Assembly: GCF_007197735.1 (NCBI RefSeq) | Contig: NZ_CP041637.1 | Span: 1,488,001-1,552,000 of the forward strand | DNA: 64,000 nucleotides | Source: Formosa sediminum | GTDB taxonomy: Bacteria; Bacteroidota; Bacteroidia; Flavobacteriales; Flavobacteriaceae | Direction of reading: 5' to 3' | Part shown: positions 10,201 to 17,045 of the stretch, one piece after another | Position numbering within the stretch: position 1 is the stretch's first letter | Layout: every line of letters begins with the position of its first letter | The notes under the pieces: model-generated | The model's input: only the letters and a program-made list of their open reading frames with translations | Told to the model about the DNA's origin: nothing | Databases searched by the model: none | Position numbers and translations under genes: made by a program

Positions 10201-12259
10201 AAACAACATGTGTTTGGAGTTCTAGATTTATGTTTTTGTCTTTGTAATTAGAATTTATATCTCCTGTTCCATTTTTTATGTCACCGTGTATGGGTAAATT
10301 TAAAATTTCATAAGAGTTTAGTTTAAAACTAGAAAGCATTGCGTCTAGATTTGCATCTAGAGTATTTATATTTTTTCCTGATCCGCTAGCTTTAACAGTT
10401 AGACTAAGGGCTCCTAAGTTTTCATTTAATAAAAGTTCGTTTAGCTTAAAATCTTCAATACTCAAATCGGAAGTGAAACCTAAAGTATCATTATCTGTAT
10501 AAGTTGCGTTTAAATTGGCTATACCCTGAGATGTATTAAGTTTTGCTGTAGTTTCTAAATTATTTAAATTCCCTTTTAGTATGGCAAGTAAAGTAACTTG
10601 TTCTGGGAGGTTAATGCCTAATGTTTTTTCGTCTATAAATTTAAGAAGGTCTGGTTTTGACGTCTCTGCTTTAAAATTTGAAATATTGAAACTTAAAAGA
10701 TCCGGATTTGTAGCATTTTCAATTAAGCCTGTAGTTGCAATATGGGTTGTTTTACCCCAGTTTAAAGTTGTGTTTTGTAATGCTATTGAAGCTAAATAGC
10801 CATCGGCATAGAGTTGTCCTGTAATTACTTTCTGACTTAAACTGTCTAGATACGGATTGGATTTTAAATCAGGTTGAAACCTATAAGCATCTTTAAGGTC
10901 TACTTGAAAATGGGGTAGTTTTAAGCTAACTTTAGAGGTTTCGGGTGTGTTTACTAAAGCAGAAATACCGTTATAATCTAAACGACTGTCTCCTTGAATA
11001 AGATTATTATTTAAAGCTAATTTTAGATCTTCAATTAAAAGTTTGTTGTCTGTAGCTTCAACTTTTACTTGTCCTTGTTTTAGGTGTAATCCTGAGCCTT
11101 CATTAAAAGACAATGTATTAAGATTTAGACCGGCAGTTTTATCTAAAAGATAGATGTCTTTGATATTTAAGTTAAAATCTTCTAGAACTAAAGCGTCTGC
11201 GTTAAAAGTATTTGGAGTAGGTATTTTTTGATTAACTAGGTATTGTACGGTATTGTTTGCAAAGTCTATAGCATTAATTTTTACAACCATTTCTGGCCAA
11301 GCTATAGGAGAAGAAGATGGTGCTTCATTTTGTGGTTCAGGCGTAGCTGTATCACTAGACAAAATCGCTATGTCAGAATTTTTTAACCCTACAGCATCAA
11401 TAATAAATGTGTCTTTTGGTAAGTCGATACTTGCATTTTCAATATAAAAATCTGAAATGTTGGTGTTGAGTGTTATGCCGTTTTCTTCTGCAGAATAATT
11501 TACTTTTAAATTTTTAATTTTAAAATCATCTATATCTATATATGGTAAACTTGTAGTGGTTGTATCTGTACTTGGAGCTACAGGAGTTTGTATATAAGTA
11601 ATATTAGAATTAGAAATAAGAGCTTCAGAAACCTTAAAATCCATTGTCTCTAAATCAAAAGTATCAAACTCTAAGTTAAATACTCCTAATTTGCTTTTAC
11701 TGGCAATACCTAAAACAGCATCATTAAAATCTACGTCAAAATCTTTTAAATGAATATCTTCTACTATTATTTTCATAGGATTACTATCCGTTTCAGTAGT
11801 TGTAGCAGTTAATGTGTCTGCTGTAGCAAAAGCATCAATTAAAAATTGAAAATTGTAGCCTTGTATCGAATCTTTTCTAACAATGTTGGCACGAAAGCCT
11901 TCCCATTCTATGGCTTCTATGCCTATTCCTTTTCCTGTAATGGCAGGCCAAAGTGGTAAATCGGCCTCTAGAGATTTAGAGTATATAAGCGTATCTCCTT
12001 TGGTATCTTCTAGATATAGTCCGTTTAATTTAATATCGCCTCCAAATGTAATATAGAGTTTTTCAATTTCAACCTTAGTATGCGTTTTGTTAGAAACAAA
12101 AGTGGTTGCATAATTTATAATAATGTTTTGTCCCCAAGAACTTCTAATAAATAAGATTATGGCTAGGAATAAAACAAAAAAGACTATACCTATAATCTTT
12201 AGAATTTTAAAAACCTTATGTTTTTTAGCGTTTTTATTATGTTGTTTTTTGTCTTCCAA
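7214..12259 (-). CDS. tamB: TamB/AsmA-like translocation and assembly module protein
   Basis: The 1681-residue protein has one N-terminal membrane anchor (about residues 20-42, IIGIVFFVLFLAIILFIRSS) followed by a very long, beta-rich periplasmic region. That region is full of repeated short strands, as expected of the hydrophobic-groove TamB/AsmA fold. The C-terminal third carries the DUF490-like TamB domain, with FNITANFSIPKEAKATLVID, SGGQVTWSGNPFDANLDIQA and LDFGLNSFTDYQGDS as recognisable patches. It ends in a basic Lys/Arg-rich tail (GKRGRKRKEE). TamB works with TamL, encoded immediately downstream with a 5-base gap, in moving lipids or proteins to the outer membrane. The length is within the range of Bacteroidota TamB proteins, which exceed the E. 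coli protein. Confidence 0.9.
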   Translation of the reverse strand: MEDKKQHNKNAKKHKVFKILKIIGIVFFVLFLAIILFIRSSWGQNIIINYATTFVSNKTHTKVEIEKLYITFGGDIKLNGLYLEDTKGDTLIYSKSLEADLPLWPAITGKGIGIEAIEWEGFRANIVRKDSIQGYNFQFLIDAFATADTLTATTTETDSNPMKIIVEDIHLKDFDVDFNDAVLGIASKSKLGVFNLEFDTFDLETMDFKVSEALISNSNITYIQTPVAPSTDTTTTSLPYIDIDDFKIKNLKVNYSAEENGITLNTNISDFYIENASIDLPKDTFIIDAVGLKNSDIAILSSDTATPEPQNEAPSSSPIAWPEMVVKINAIDFANNTVQYLVNQKIPTPNTFNADALVLEDFNLNIKDIYLLDKTAGLNLNTLSFNEGSGLHLKQGQVKVEATDNKLLIEDLKLALNNNLIQGDSRLDYNGISALVNTPETSKVSLKLPHFQVDLKDAYRFQPDLKSNPYLDSLSQKVITGQLYADGYLASIALQNTTLNWGKTTHIATTGLIENATNPDLLSFNISNFKAETSKPDLLKFIDEKTLGINLPEQVTLLAILKGNLNNLETTAKLNTSQGIANLNATYTDNDTLGFTSDLSIEDFKLNELLLNENLGALSLTVKASGSGKNINTLDANLDAMLSSFKLNSYEILNLPIHGDIKNGTGDINSNYKDKNINLELQTHVVLDSISPEINANLNIIGADLLALGLVEKDIRAKLKLNANFKGNADRFNLTSSIDEGTIVYDNKTYLLGDVNAKAYVNTDSTYVSLTNKLLNLELASNANPQTFSNALEQHMSSYFSPDSTLTISKDYTPVHLKFTGKLSEDPILTDIFLPSLKQIDTIDIGINFNESEKILDANILAPHINYGGNTIDSLALTFNTAPDLFKFNFGFNNIHANPIFLKRTEITGQVLNKELNLDMYAYDEEDLLMQLKSKIKKEDNNFILHLLPEDLIINKLAWKIPEDNYASYGTDKLTFNNFNFTKNNQFIAFTNTTTTETNIDNFSIAFENFNLIEFLNYLNPEQELAQGILNGNLTVQNPFSDRGYLANLTINKFNVLNTNFGTLTLQGDSETNAKYNFSLSTKEGDADLDISGVYTASETNSNIDADININTFKTKALEGLSLGELTETSGSFNGQFNINGALNAPQYKGDLVFNKTRFKVTKLNSFFELPNETLNIDNSGISMTNFTINDENNSAFILDGFIDTESLINPKFDLKIKANNFQVLNATKEDNDMLYGFLAFKADGTIKGDLNVPIINIKAGVSPKTNITYVMPSSTVNIEDRDGVVIFVNRDNPDAILTRNQEDMTEVTGFNITANFSIPKEAKATLVIDKNTGDNFTTSGEGKFLFKMETNGRMNLSGVYTVSSGHYEMSLYEIVKRKFELVSGGQVTWSGNPFDANLDIQALYNVETSASALMAAQISGSSSSTQNEFKQTLPFEVYLNVDGELMHPKISFNLDMPEEEQGAVSGQVYGRLQQVNQQEGELNRQVFSLLVMNRFYPESGSDGSSGGFASIARDNLNDAISDQLNMFSDKLLGSSGVELDFGLNSFTDYQGDSSQQRTQLEVAAQKKLFNDRVIVRVGSDVDIEGSSASGEETPLIGDVSLEYLITPSGKYRVKAFQKNEFESVIDGQTTVSGLALIFTKEFNKFKELWSALLNTEKEKTRGKRGRKRKEEIEKPQETTE

Positions 12260-12798
12260 TGTTTATCTAAAAATAGATGCTAAAATATTATAATTAATGT
12301 TGACGTATTAACTCTAAATAATTCAATATTAAACCAAATGTAATCATAAAGTGCTATTACTTTAAAGTACAATATATGTTCTCCCTAAATTATTTAAGTT
12401 AATATAACAGATTTTGGTAAAAAACTACAGTTTTTAACGAGCACTTGAAATCGAAATTTAATCTAAATTTTGGACTTCATGGGTACATCAAAACAGTCAA
12501 TTTATAGTTAAAAATGAAAATTTTGGCAAGAAAAAACTTACATAGTGTTAAAATTTAGTGTATTTTATCGATAAATAGTGCTTTTTAACGTTTGCTTGTT
12601 TGGTGGTTACAAAAAAAAATGCATATATTTGACCTGTAACTAGTTCATATAGTTGCAATTAATTGTTGTCTAGACTCCCTGTATTGTTATTTCTGGTATT
12701 TTAAATGATTTCCAAAGGCTATTTTATGTCTTATATTTTGGAAAATGATGAATACCATGTACTAAAATTTATCCTTTATAACCTAAAAAATTTAAATT
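12260..12798. other. Divergent intergenic region between tamB and the repeat lipoprotein
   Basis: This 539-base, strongly A+T-rich spacer must hold the leftward promoter for tamB and the rightward promoter for the small lipoprotein. The rightward promoter is visible at 12599-12631. A possible hairpin lies in the leader, with TTTCCAAA near 12710 facing TTTTGGAAA near 12739. No gene was seen on either strand. Confidence 0.5.
12599..12631 (+). promoter_or_regulatory. Bacteroidota-type promoter for the repeat lipoprotein
   Basis: TTTG at 12599-12602 and TATATTTG at 12624-12631 are separated by 21 bases, matching the -33 TTTG and -7 TAnnTTTG elements of the Bacteroidota primary sigma factor. The start of transcription would be near 12637, giving an unusually long leader of about 160 bases before the ATG at 12799. 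Confidence 0.55.
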
Positions 12799-13038
12799 AT
12801 GAAATTCTTAAAAATTACTTTATTCGCTGTATTATTATTTGGATCTTTAACTGCTTGTGTAAATGAAGAATTAGACGACGATATGTTAATAGCTAGTGAT
12901 GATCTTGAAACAGATGCAACTGGTGGTGGTGTAGATGAAAGAGATACAGAAGCAACCACTTTTACAGGAGGTGGTGTAGACGAAAGAGATACAGAAGCAA
13001 CTACTTTTACAGGAGGTGGTGTAGACGAAAGAGACTAA
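12799..13038 (+). CDS. Small lipoprotein with C-terminal 15-residue tandem repeats
   Basis: This 79-residue product is not a family I know. Residues 1-20 form a type II signal peptide ending in GSLTAC, so Cys20 should be acylated. An acidic linker (VNEELDDDM and on) leads to residues 41-79, which are two and three-fifths copies of a 15-residue unit: TGGGVDERD at 41-49, 56-64 and 71-79, with TEATTF at 50-55 and 65-70 between them. At DNA level this is a 45-bp tandem repeat (12919-13035) with only a few synonymous changes, so copy number can easily change by slippage. The protein stops exactly at the end of the third TGGGVDERD. It has its own promoter and a strong terminator, and is followed by a two-component pair. 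It is probably surface- or periplasm-exposed; its role is unknown. Confidence 0.75.
   Translation: MKFLKITLFAVLLFGSLTACVNEELDDDMLIASDDLETDATGGGVDERDTEATTFTGGGVDERDTEATTFTGGGVDERD
12919..13035 (+). repeat. 45-bp in-frame tandem repeat, 2.6 copies
   Basis: The units start at 12919, 12964 and 13009, and the last is a 27-base partial copy. Copies differ only at a few third-codon positions, such as GAT/GAC in the Asp codon and ACC/ACT in a Thr codon. This implies recent duplication or selection to keep the peptide sequence. Confidence 0.9.
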
Positions 13039-13060
13039 ACTTAAAAAGTACCTTATATAG

Positions 13061-13096
13061 AGCCTTTATCTGTTAAGATAAGGGCTTTTTGTTTTG
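13061..13096 (+). terminator. Terminator after the repeat lipoprotein
   Basis: AGCCTTTATCT (13061-13071) pairs with AGATAAGGGCT (13076-13086), with one G-T pair and a 4-base loop, followed by TTTTTGTTTT. It separates the lipoprotein transcript from the histidine kinase gene. Confidence 0.85.
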
Positions 13097-13170
13097 TGTT
13101 AAATCAAAAATTATAGATACTTTTGAGATTATTAATATAAAATATTTCGATTATTCTACAGAAAGTTTTA

Positions 13171-15168
13171 GTGTTAGTCAGTTTAGTATTTAGCCTGCAA
13201 AGTGTTGCACAGGTAAAACAGCTTGACTCTATACATTTGCTTTTAGATAAGGCATCTAATCGTAAAGATTATACCTTTAACGAAAGGTATTCTTTTGCAT
13301 CAGAAGGCGAGGGACTAGCTAGGCAACTTCAACAAGACTCTTTGGTTCTTATGAGCCAATTTAAAATTTCTGAATTATATTATGAAAAGCAATGGTTTGA
13401 TTTGTTTTTAAAAACAAATCGTATAAATATTCGAGATGCTAAACGTATTGATAACCCTCAATTATTAGCAAAAATTTACACCCTTCGTGCCGATTATTTT
13501 TATAACCGAACTTCAGATAGTGCTTTTTATTATTACGATAAGGCAGAAAAAATATATACAAAACTAGACGATGCTTTTAATAGGACTTCAATGCTATTAA
13601 ATATCGCAATAATTCAAAAAAATGAAAAAGATTTTGTGGGTAGCGAAGTGTCTTCTTTTGAAGGGATAAAGTTATTAGATTCTTTACCATTAGAAAATGA
13701 TGTCATTAAAAAAAAAGCTTTTCTATATAATAATTTAGGACTTGTTTATGATCAATTAGAACAATATGATGATGCAGTAGAGTATCATAATAGATCGCTA
13801 AATTTAAAACGTCGACTCAAAGGTGATACTAAAGCGACTATAGATAATTCGTTAAATAATTTGGCGTTAGCATATAAAAATTCAGGTAATTATAATATTG
13901 CTTTAAGCTATTATAACGATGTGTTAAAGAAGAATACAAGGTTGAAATTTGAACGTCCAGATTTTTATGCTTTAGTCTTAGATAATTATGCACATACACG
14001 TTACCTAAATAAAAATGAAACAGCACTTCCTGAGTTGTATCTAGAGGCTTTACATATTTGTGATTCTATAGGAGCAACTTATAATTCAATTATAATTAAT
14101 CAGCATTTGGCAGAGTTCTATAATGATAAAAATAAAAAAGATTCTGCAAAATATTATGCTTACGCAGCAAAAGATATTTCAACACAATATCATAACGACG
14201 ATTTATTAAAATCACTATTATTATTAACTACTATAGAGTCTGATAGTATTGCGGTAAAACACTATAAAGACTATATCGCTTTAAATGATAGTTTGCAAAA
14301 AACGGAGCGCTCAATTCGAAATAAGTTTGCAAGAATTAGTTATGAGACCAAAGAAATTGAATTAAAAAATGCCAAAATTACTAGAGAGCGACTTTTATTT
14401 ATGATTTTATCTGTTGGTTTATTTTTTACTGCCTTTTTAATATTTGTAATTGTATCACAAAGAAGTAAAAACAAGTCGTTACAATTTAAACAAATTCAAC
14501 AACAAGCTAACGAAGAAATTTATAACTTAATGCTGTCACAACAAGATAAAATTGATGAAGCAAGAATGTTAGAAAAGCGAAGAATATCTGAAGAATTACA
14601 TGATGGTATTTTAGGGAGACTCTTTGGGACACGTTTAAGTTTAGATAGCTTAAATGGAAGTAAGGAAGACCATGCCATTAAAACCCGAAGTAGTTATATT
14701 GAAGAACTAAAGGCTATAGAATTTGAAATTAGAAGAGTATCACACGATTTAAATATTGATTTTGTCGCCAATTCTGGTTATATTGATATCATTAAAGCAT
14801 TGCTTGAAAAACAATCTTCGGCTTACAATTTAATGTGTCATTTAAAATATCAAGATAAGATTAATTGGGACGACATTTCTAACAAAACCAAGATTCATTT
14901 TTATAGGATTATCCAAGAGGCTTTACAAAACACATACAAACATGCAAAAGCCGATAATATTTATATAAACTTTTATACTAAAGATGACGATATATGTTTA
15001 GAAATTAAGGATGATGGAATTGGATTCGATCTCTCAAAATTAAGAAAAGGAATAGGATTAAAAAATATGACATCCAGAGTACATGAGATAAATGGGTTTA
15101 TTACCATTACTTCAGAAAAACAAGAAGGTACTAAGATTTCTATAAGAACACCAATTTATAATAAATAA
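13171..15168 (+). CDS. TPR-containing membrane sensor histidine kinase (HisKA_3 type)
   Basis: A hydrophobic export segment ending SLQSVAQ is followed by a periplasmic TPR-rich sensor region (roughly 20-400, with repeats such as YNNLGLVYDQLEQYDDAVEYH at 186-206). A single membrane helix (408-429), a coiled coil (435-470), the HisKA_3 dimerisation helix with His477 in EELHDGILG, and a C-terminal ATPase domain complete it. The ATPase domain has N box EALQNTYKHAKA, G1 box DDGIGF (614-619) and GIGLKNM (627-633). It would autophosphorylate at His477 and pass phosphate to the response regulator that begins 16 bases after its stop. No ATG fits: the indicated start is GTG at 13171, while an in-frame ATT near 13144 would add residues including a lysine and give a more normal signal peptide. 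The ligand is unknown. Confidence 0.85.
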   Translation: MLVSLVFSLQSVAQVKQLDSIHLLLDKASNRKDYTFNERYSFASEGEGLARQLQQDSLVLMSQFKISELYYEKQWFDLFLKTNRINIRDAKRIDNPQLLAKIYTLRADYFYNRTSDSAFYYYDKAEKIYTKLDDAFNRTSMLLNIAIIQKNEKDFVGSEVSSFEGIKLLDSLPLENDVIKKKAFLYNNLGLVYDQLEQYDDAVEYHNRSLNLKRRLKGDTKATIDNSLNNLALAYKNSGNYNIALSYYNDVLKKNTRLKFERPDFYALVLDNYAHTRYLNKNETALPELYLEALHICDSIGATYNSIIINQHLAEFYNDKNKKDSAKYYAYAAKDISTQYHNDDLLKSLLLLTTIESDSIAVKHYKDYIALNDSLQKTERSIRNKFARISYETKEIELKNAKITRERLLFMILSVGLFFTAFLIFVIVSQRSKNKSLQFKQIQQQANEEIYNLMLSQQDKIDEARMLEKRRISEELHDGILGRLFGTRLSLDSLNGSKEDHAIKTRSSYIEELKAIEFEIRRVSHDLNIDFVANSGYIDIIKALLEKQSSAYNLMCHLKYQDKINWDDISNKTKIHFYRIIQEALQNTYKHAKADNIYINFYTKDDDICLEIKDDGIGFDLSKLRKGIGLKNMTSRVHEINGFITITSEKQEGTKISIRTPIYNK

Positions 15169-15184
15169 AGACCCCAAAAAAAAC

Positions 15185-15862
15185 ATGGAAAATAACCTTA
15201 TTAGAATATTAATGACAGATGATCATCCTATGATTATAGAAGGCTATCAAAATACATTATTATCTACTAAGAAACCCGAACAAAACTTACACATAGACAC
15301 TGCAAATAATTGCGATGAATCTTTAGAAGCTATGTTGTCTAGTATTAGAAGGGAAGAACATTATGATGTATTATTTATAGATATTAAAATGCCGCCTTCT
15401 TCAGATGGTAAATTTACTAGCGGAGAAGATTTAGCCAGACATGCAAGAAAGATATTGCCTAAAGCTAAAATTGTAATTTTAACAATGTTTAATGAAACCT
15501 ACCGCATACATAATATTGTTGAAGAAATTAACCCTGAAGGGTTTTTAATTAAAAGCGATTTAACTTCTAGTGAGCTGGCTAGTGCCTTTCAAGCCATATT
15601 AAATCACCCACCATTTTATAGTGGTACAGTGAGTAAGTATTTAAAACAAACTTTAACTTCAGATATCTATTTAGACGATAAAAATAGACGTATTTTATAT
15701 TTACTCTCTCAAGGGATAAAAACTAAAAATTTAGCAGAGCATATAGATTTATCCTTAAGTGGTGTTGAAAAACGTAAAAAACAATTAAAAGTTATATTTA
15801 ACATTGAAGATGGACAAGATGAATCTTTAATTAAAGAAGCAAGAAAATTAGGATTTATATAG
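15185..15862 (+). CDS. LuxR/NarL-type response regulator
   Basis: This 225-residue protein has an N-terminal receiver domain with acidic pair Asp12-Asp13 (TDDHP), phospho-acceptor Asp66 (LFIDIKMP), Thr100 and Lys123 (LIKSD). A C-terminal helix-turn-helix of about 60 residues follows (NRRILYLLSQGIKTKNLAEH onward). It starts 16 bases after the sensor kinase stop and must be its cognate partner. The receiver contains an extra loop (PPSSDGKFTSGED) after the phosphorylation site. Receiver plus LuxR-like output makes DNA binding likely. Targets cannot be told from sequence, though the repeat lipoprotein upstream is an obvious candidate. Confidence 0.88.
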   Translation: MENNLIRILMTDDHPMIIEGYQNTLLSTKKPEQNLHIDTANNCDESLEAMLSSIRREEHYDVLFIDIKMPPSSDGKFTSGEDLARHARKILPKAKIVILTMFNETYRIHNIVEEINPEGFLIKSDLTSSELASAFQAILNHPPFYSGTVSKYLKQTLTSDIYLDDKNRRILYLLSQGIKTKNLAEHIDLSLSGVEKRKKQLKVIFNIEDGQDESLIKEARKLGFI

Positions 15863-15906
15863 ATGAGACTAATTAAAACAAGCATCAAAAATGCAAAAAA
15901 GTGCAA

Positions 15907-15929
15907 ATATTACGGTTTTACCGTAATAT
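15907..15929. promoter_or_regulatory. Perfect 9-bp inverted repeat, possible operator or hairpin
   Basis: ATATTACGG (15907-15915) and CCGTAATAT (15921-15929) surround TTTTA. No T run follows, so it is not a simple terminator. It lies 45 bases after the response regulator stop. Confidence 0.4.
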
Positions 15930-16024
15930 CATTTTAAATATTGTGCTTATATTTGTTATTGTATCAAACAGATATATGATTAATTAATCCCTCATGTAAT
16001 TAATTGTTGATAATAGCAAATCAT

Positions 16025-16058
16025 AAAAAACCTTAAGATCTATATCTTAAGGTTTTTT
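16025..16058. terminator. Bidirectional terminator
   Basis: A 15-bp stem pairs AAAAAACCTTAAGAT (16025-16039) with ATCTTAAGGTTTTTT (16044-16058) around a CTAT loop. Its A and T ends let it serve the response regulator gene (+) and the DUF456 gene (-). Confidence 0.88.
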
Positions 16059-16567
16059 TAGAATGTAATTATACCGTCTTTAAACTTCCAAAATAAATTT
16101 ATAAATAGTCCGAAATACACAACAGATACAATAAATTTCAATAAAGTCCCTGTTATAAAACCTAAAAAAGAACCAAATGCAGCTCGCATGGCTGTTTTAT
16201 GATTGGCTTTATAAATCATCTCTCCAACAAAAGCTCCAATAAAAGGCCAAATAATAATACCGAGAAGTCCTAAAACAGGAAAAATCATAGATACTACTAA
16301 GCCTACAGTAGTCCCAATTACACCATATTTACTACCTCCAAATTTCTTGGTCCCCATGGCAGGAATGGCGTAATCTAAAATTACAATAACAATTGCTATA
16401 AGCAAAGTAATCCCTAAAAGAGTCCAATCGTTCGGAATGGTTCTGGTTAAATACAGCAATAACAAACCTACCCAAGATATTGGAGGCCCTGGTAATACGG
16501 GTAAAAAACTACCCAAAAGCCCAACAATCATACATATAAAACCGAGTATAATAAGTAAGATATCCAT
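16058..16567 (-). CDS. DUF456 family membrane protein
   Basis: This 169-residue inner-membrane protein has about five hydrophobic helices. The N-terminal signature GLLGSFLPVLPGPPISWVGL (residues 17-36) is typical of DUF456 (YdfK/YqgC-like), and the Gly-rich helices GLLGIIIWPFIGAFVGE and AAFGSFLGFITGTLLK match the family pattern of paired GxxxG segments. The function of the family is not established. It is transcribed divergently from the BlaI-type regulator gene, and the triple operator lies in the 116-base spacer, so cross-regulation is possible but unproven. Confidence 0.82.
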   Translation of the reverse strand: MDILLIILGFICMIVGLLGSFLPVLPGPPISWVGLLLLYLTRTIPNDWTLLGITLLIAIVIVILDYAIPAMGTKKFGGSKYGVIGTTVGLVVSMIFPVLGLLGIIIWPFIGAFVGEMIYKANHKTAMRAAFGSFLGFITGTLLKFIVSVVYFGLFINLFWKFKDGIITF

Positions 16568-16619
16568 TTGTAATATTTTAAGTTTTTGCGAAGTTACATA
16601 TTTAATTTATTGTTTTTGT

Positions 16620-16681
16620 AACTAAAAAATTAGTTCAAACTAAATATTTAGTTATATTTGTAATGAACTAAAAACTTAGTT
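16620..16681 (+). promoter_or_regulatory. Three palindromic BlaI-type operators over the blaI-like promoter
   Basis: Three 16-bp palindromes of form AACTAAnnnnTTAGTT occur at 16620-16635, 16638-16653 and 16666-16681. A TATATTTG -7 element at 16653-16660 lies between the second and third sites, so a repressor bound here would cover the promoter and the start of the transcript. The third site ends two bases before the ATG of the regulator gene. Autoregulation by the encoded BlaI/MecI-type repressor is the natural reading. Confidence 0.85.
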
Positions 16682-16683
16682 GA

Positions 16684-17043
16684 ATGAAGGCGTTAACAAA
16701 AGCAGAAGAAGAAATTATGCAAGTGCTTTGGCAATTAGAACATGCCAATGTAAAGGCTTTAATAAAAGAGTTGCCAGAACCTAAACCTGCATATAATACT
16801 GTATCTACCATAGTGCGTATTTTAGAAAGTAAAGGTTTTGTAGATTATGAAAAGCAGGGGAAAGGTCATATTTATTTTCCGTTAATTTCTAAACAAGACT
16901 ATAGTAACCAATCATTAAATACATTGGTGGATAATTATTTTCAAGGATCGTTTAAAAGCTTAGTGTCCTTTTTCGTAAAGAAGAATGATGTGAGTTTAAA
17001 TGATTTAGAAGCTGTTATGAAGGAAATCGAAAAAAACAAGTAA
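16684..17043 (+). CDS. BlaI/MecI/CopY-type transcriptional repressor
   Basis: The 119-residue protein has an N-terminal winged helix with KALTKAEEEIMQVLWQLE and PAYNTVSTIVRILESKGFV, the signature of the penicillinase-repressor family (residues about 2-60). A C-terminal dimerisation region contains the cleavage-prone linker area. In the known systems the repressor is inactivated by proteolysis once the BlaR1/MecR1 membrane peptidase senses its signal. That peptidase is encoded three bases downstream here. The leaderless-like start lies next to three palindromic sites that it very probably binds. No beta-lactamase or penicillin-binding protein gene is nearby, so the signal need not be an antibiotic. 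Confidence 0.92.
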   Translation: MKALTKAEEEIMQVLWQLEHANVKALIKELPEPKPAYNTVSTIVRILESKGFVDYEKQGKGHIYFPLISKQDYSNQSLNTLVDNYFQGSFKSLVSFFVKKNDVSLNDLEAVMKEIEKNK

Positions 17044-17045
17044 TT

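Noticed and set aside
12919-13038. TTFTGGGVDERD repeats as a graspetide-type (ester-linked) precursor core
   Set aside because: Thr followed by Asp/Glu is suggestive, but there is no ATP-grasp ligase or peptidase-exporter gene nearby, and the N-terminus is a standard lipoprotein signal.
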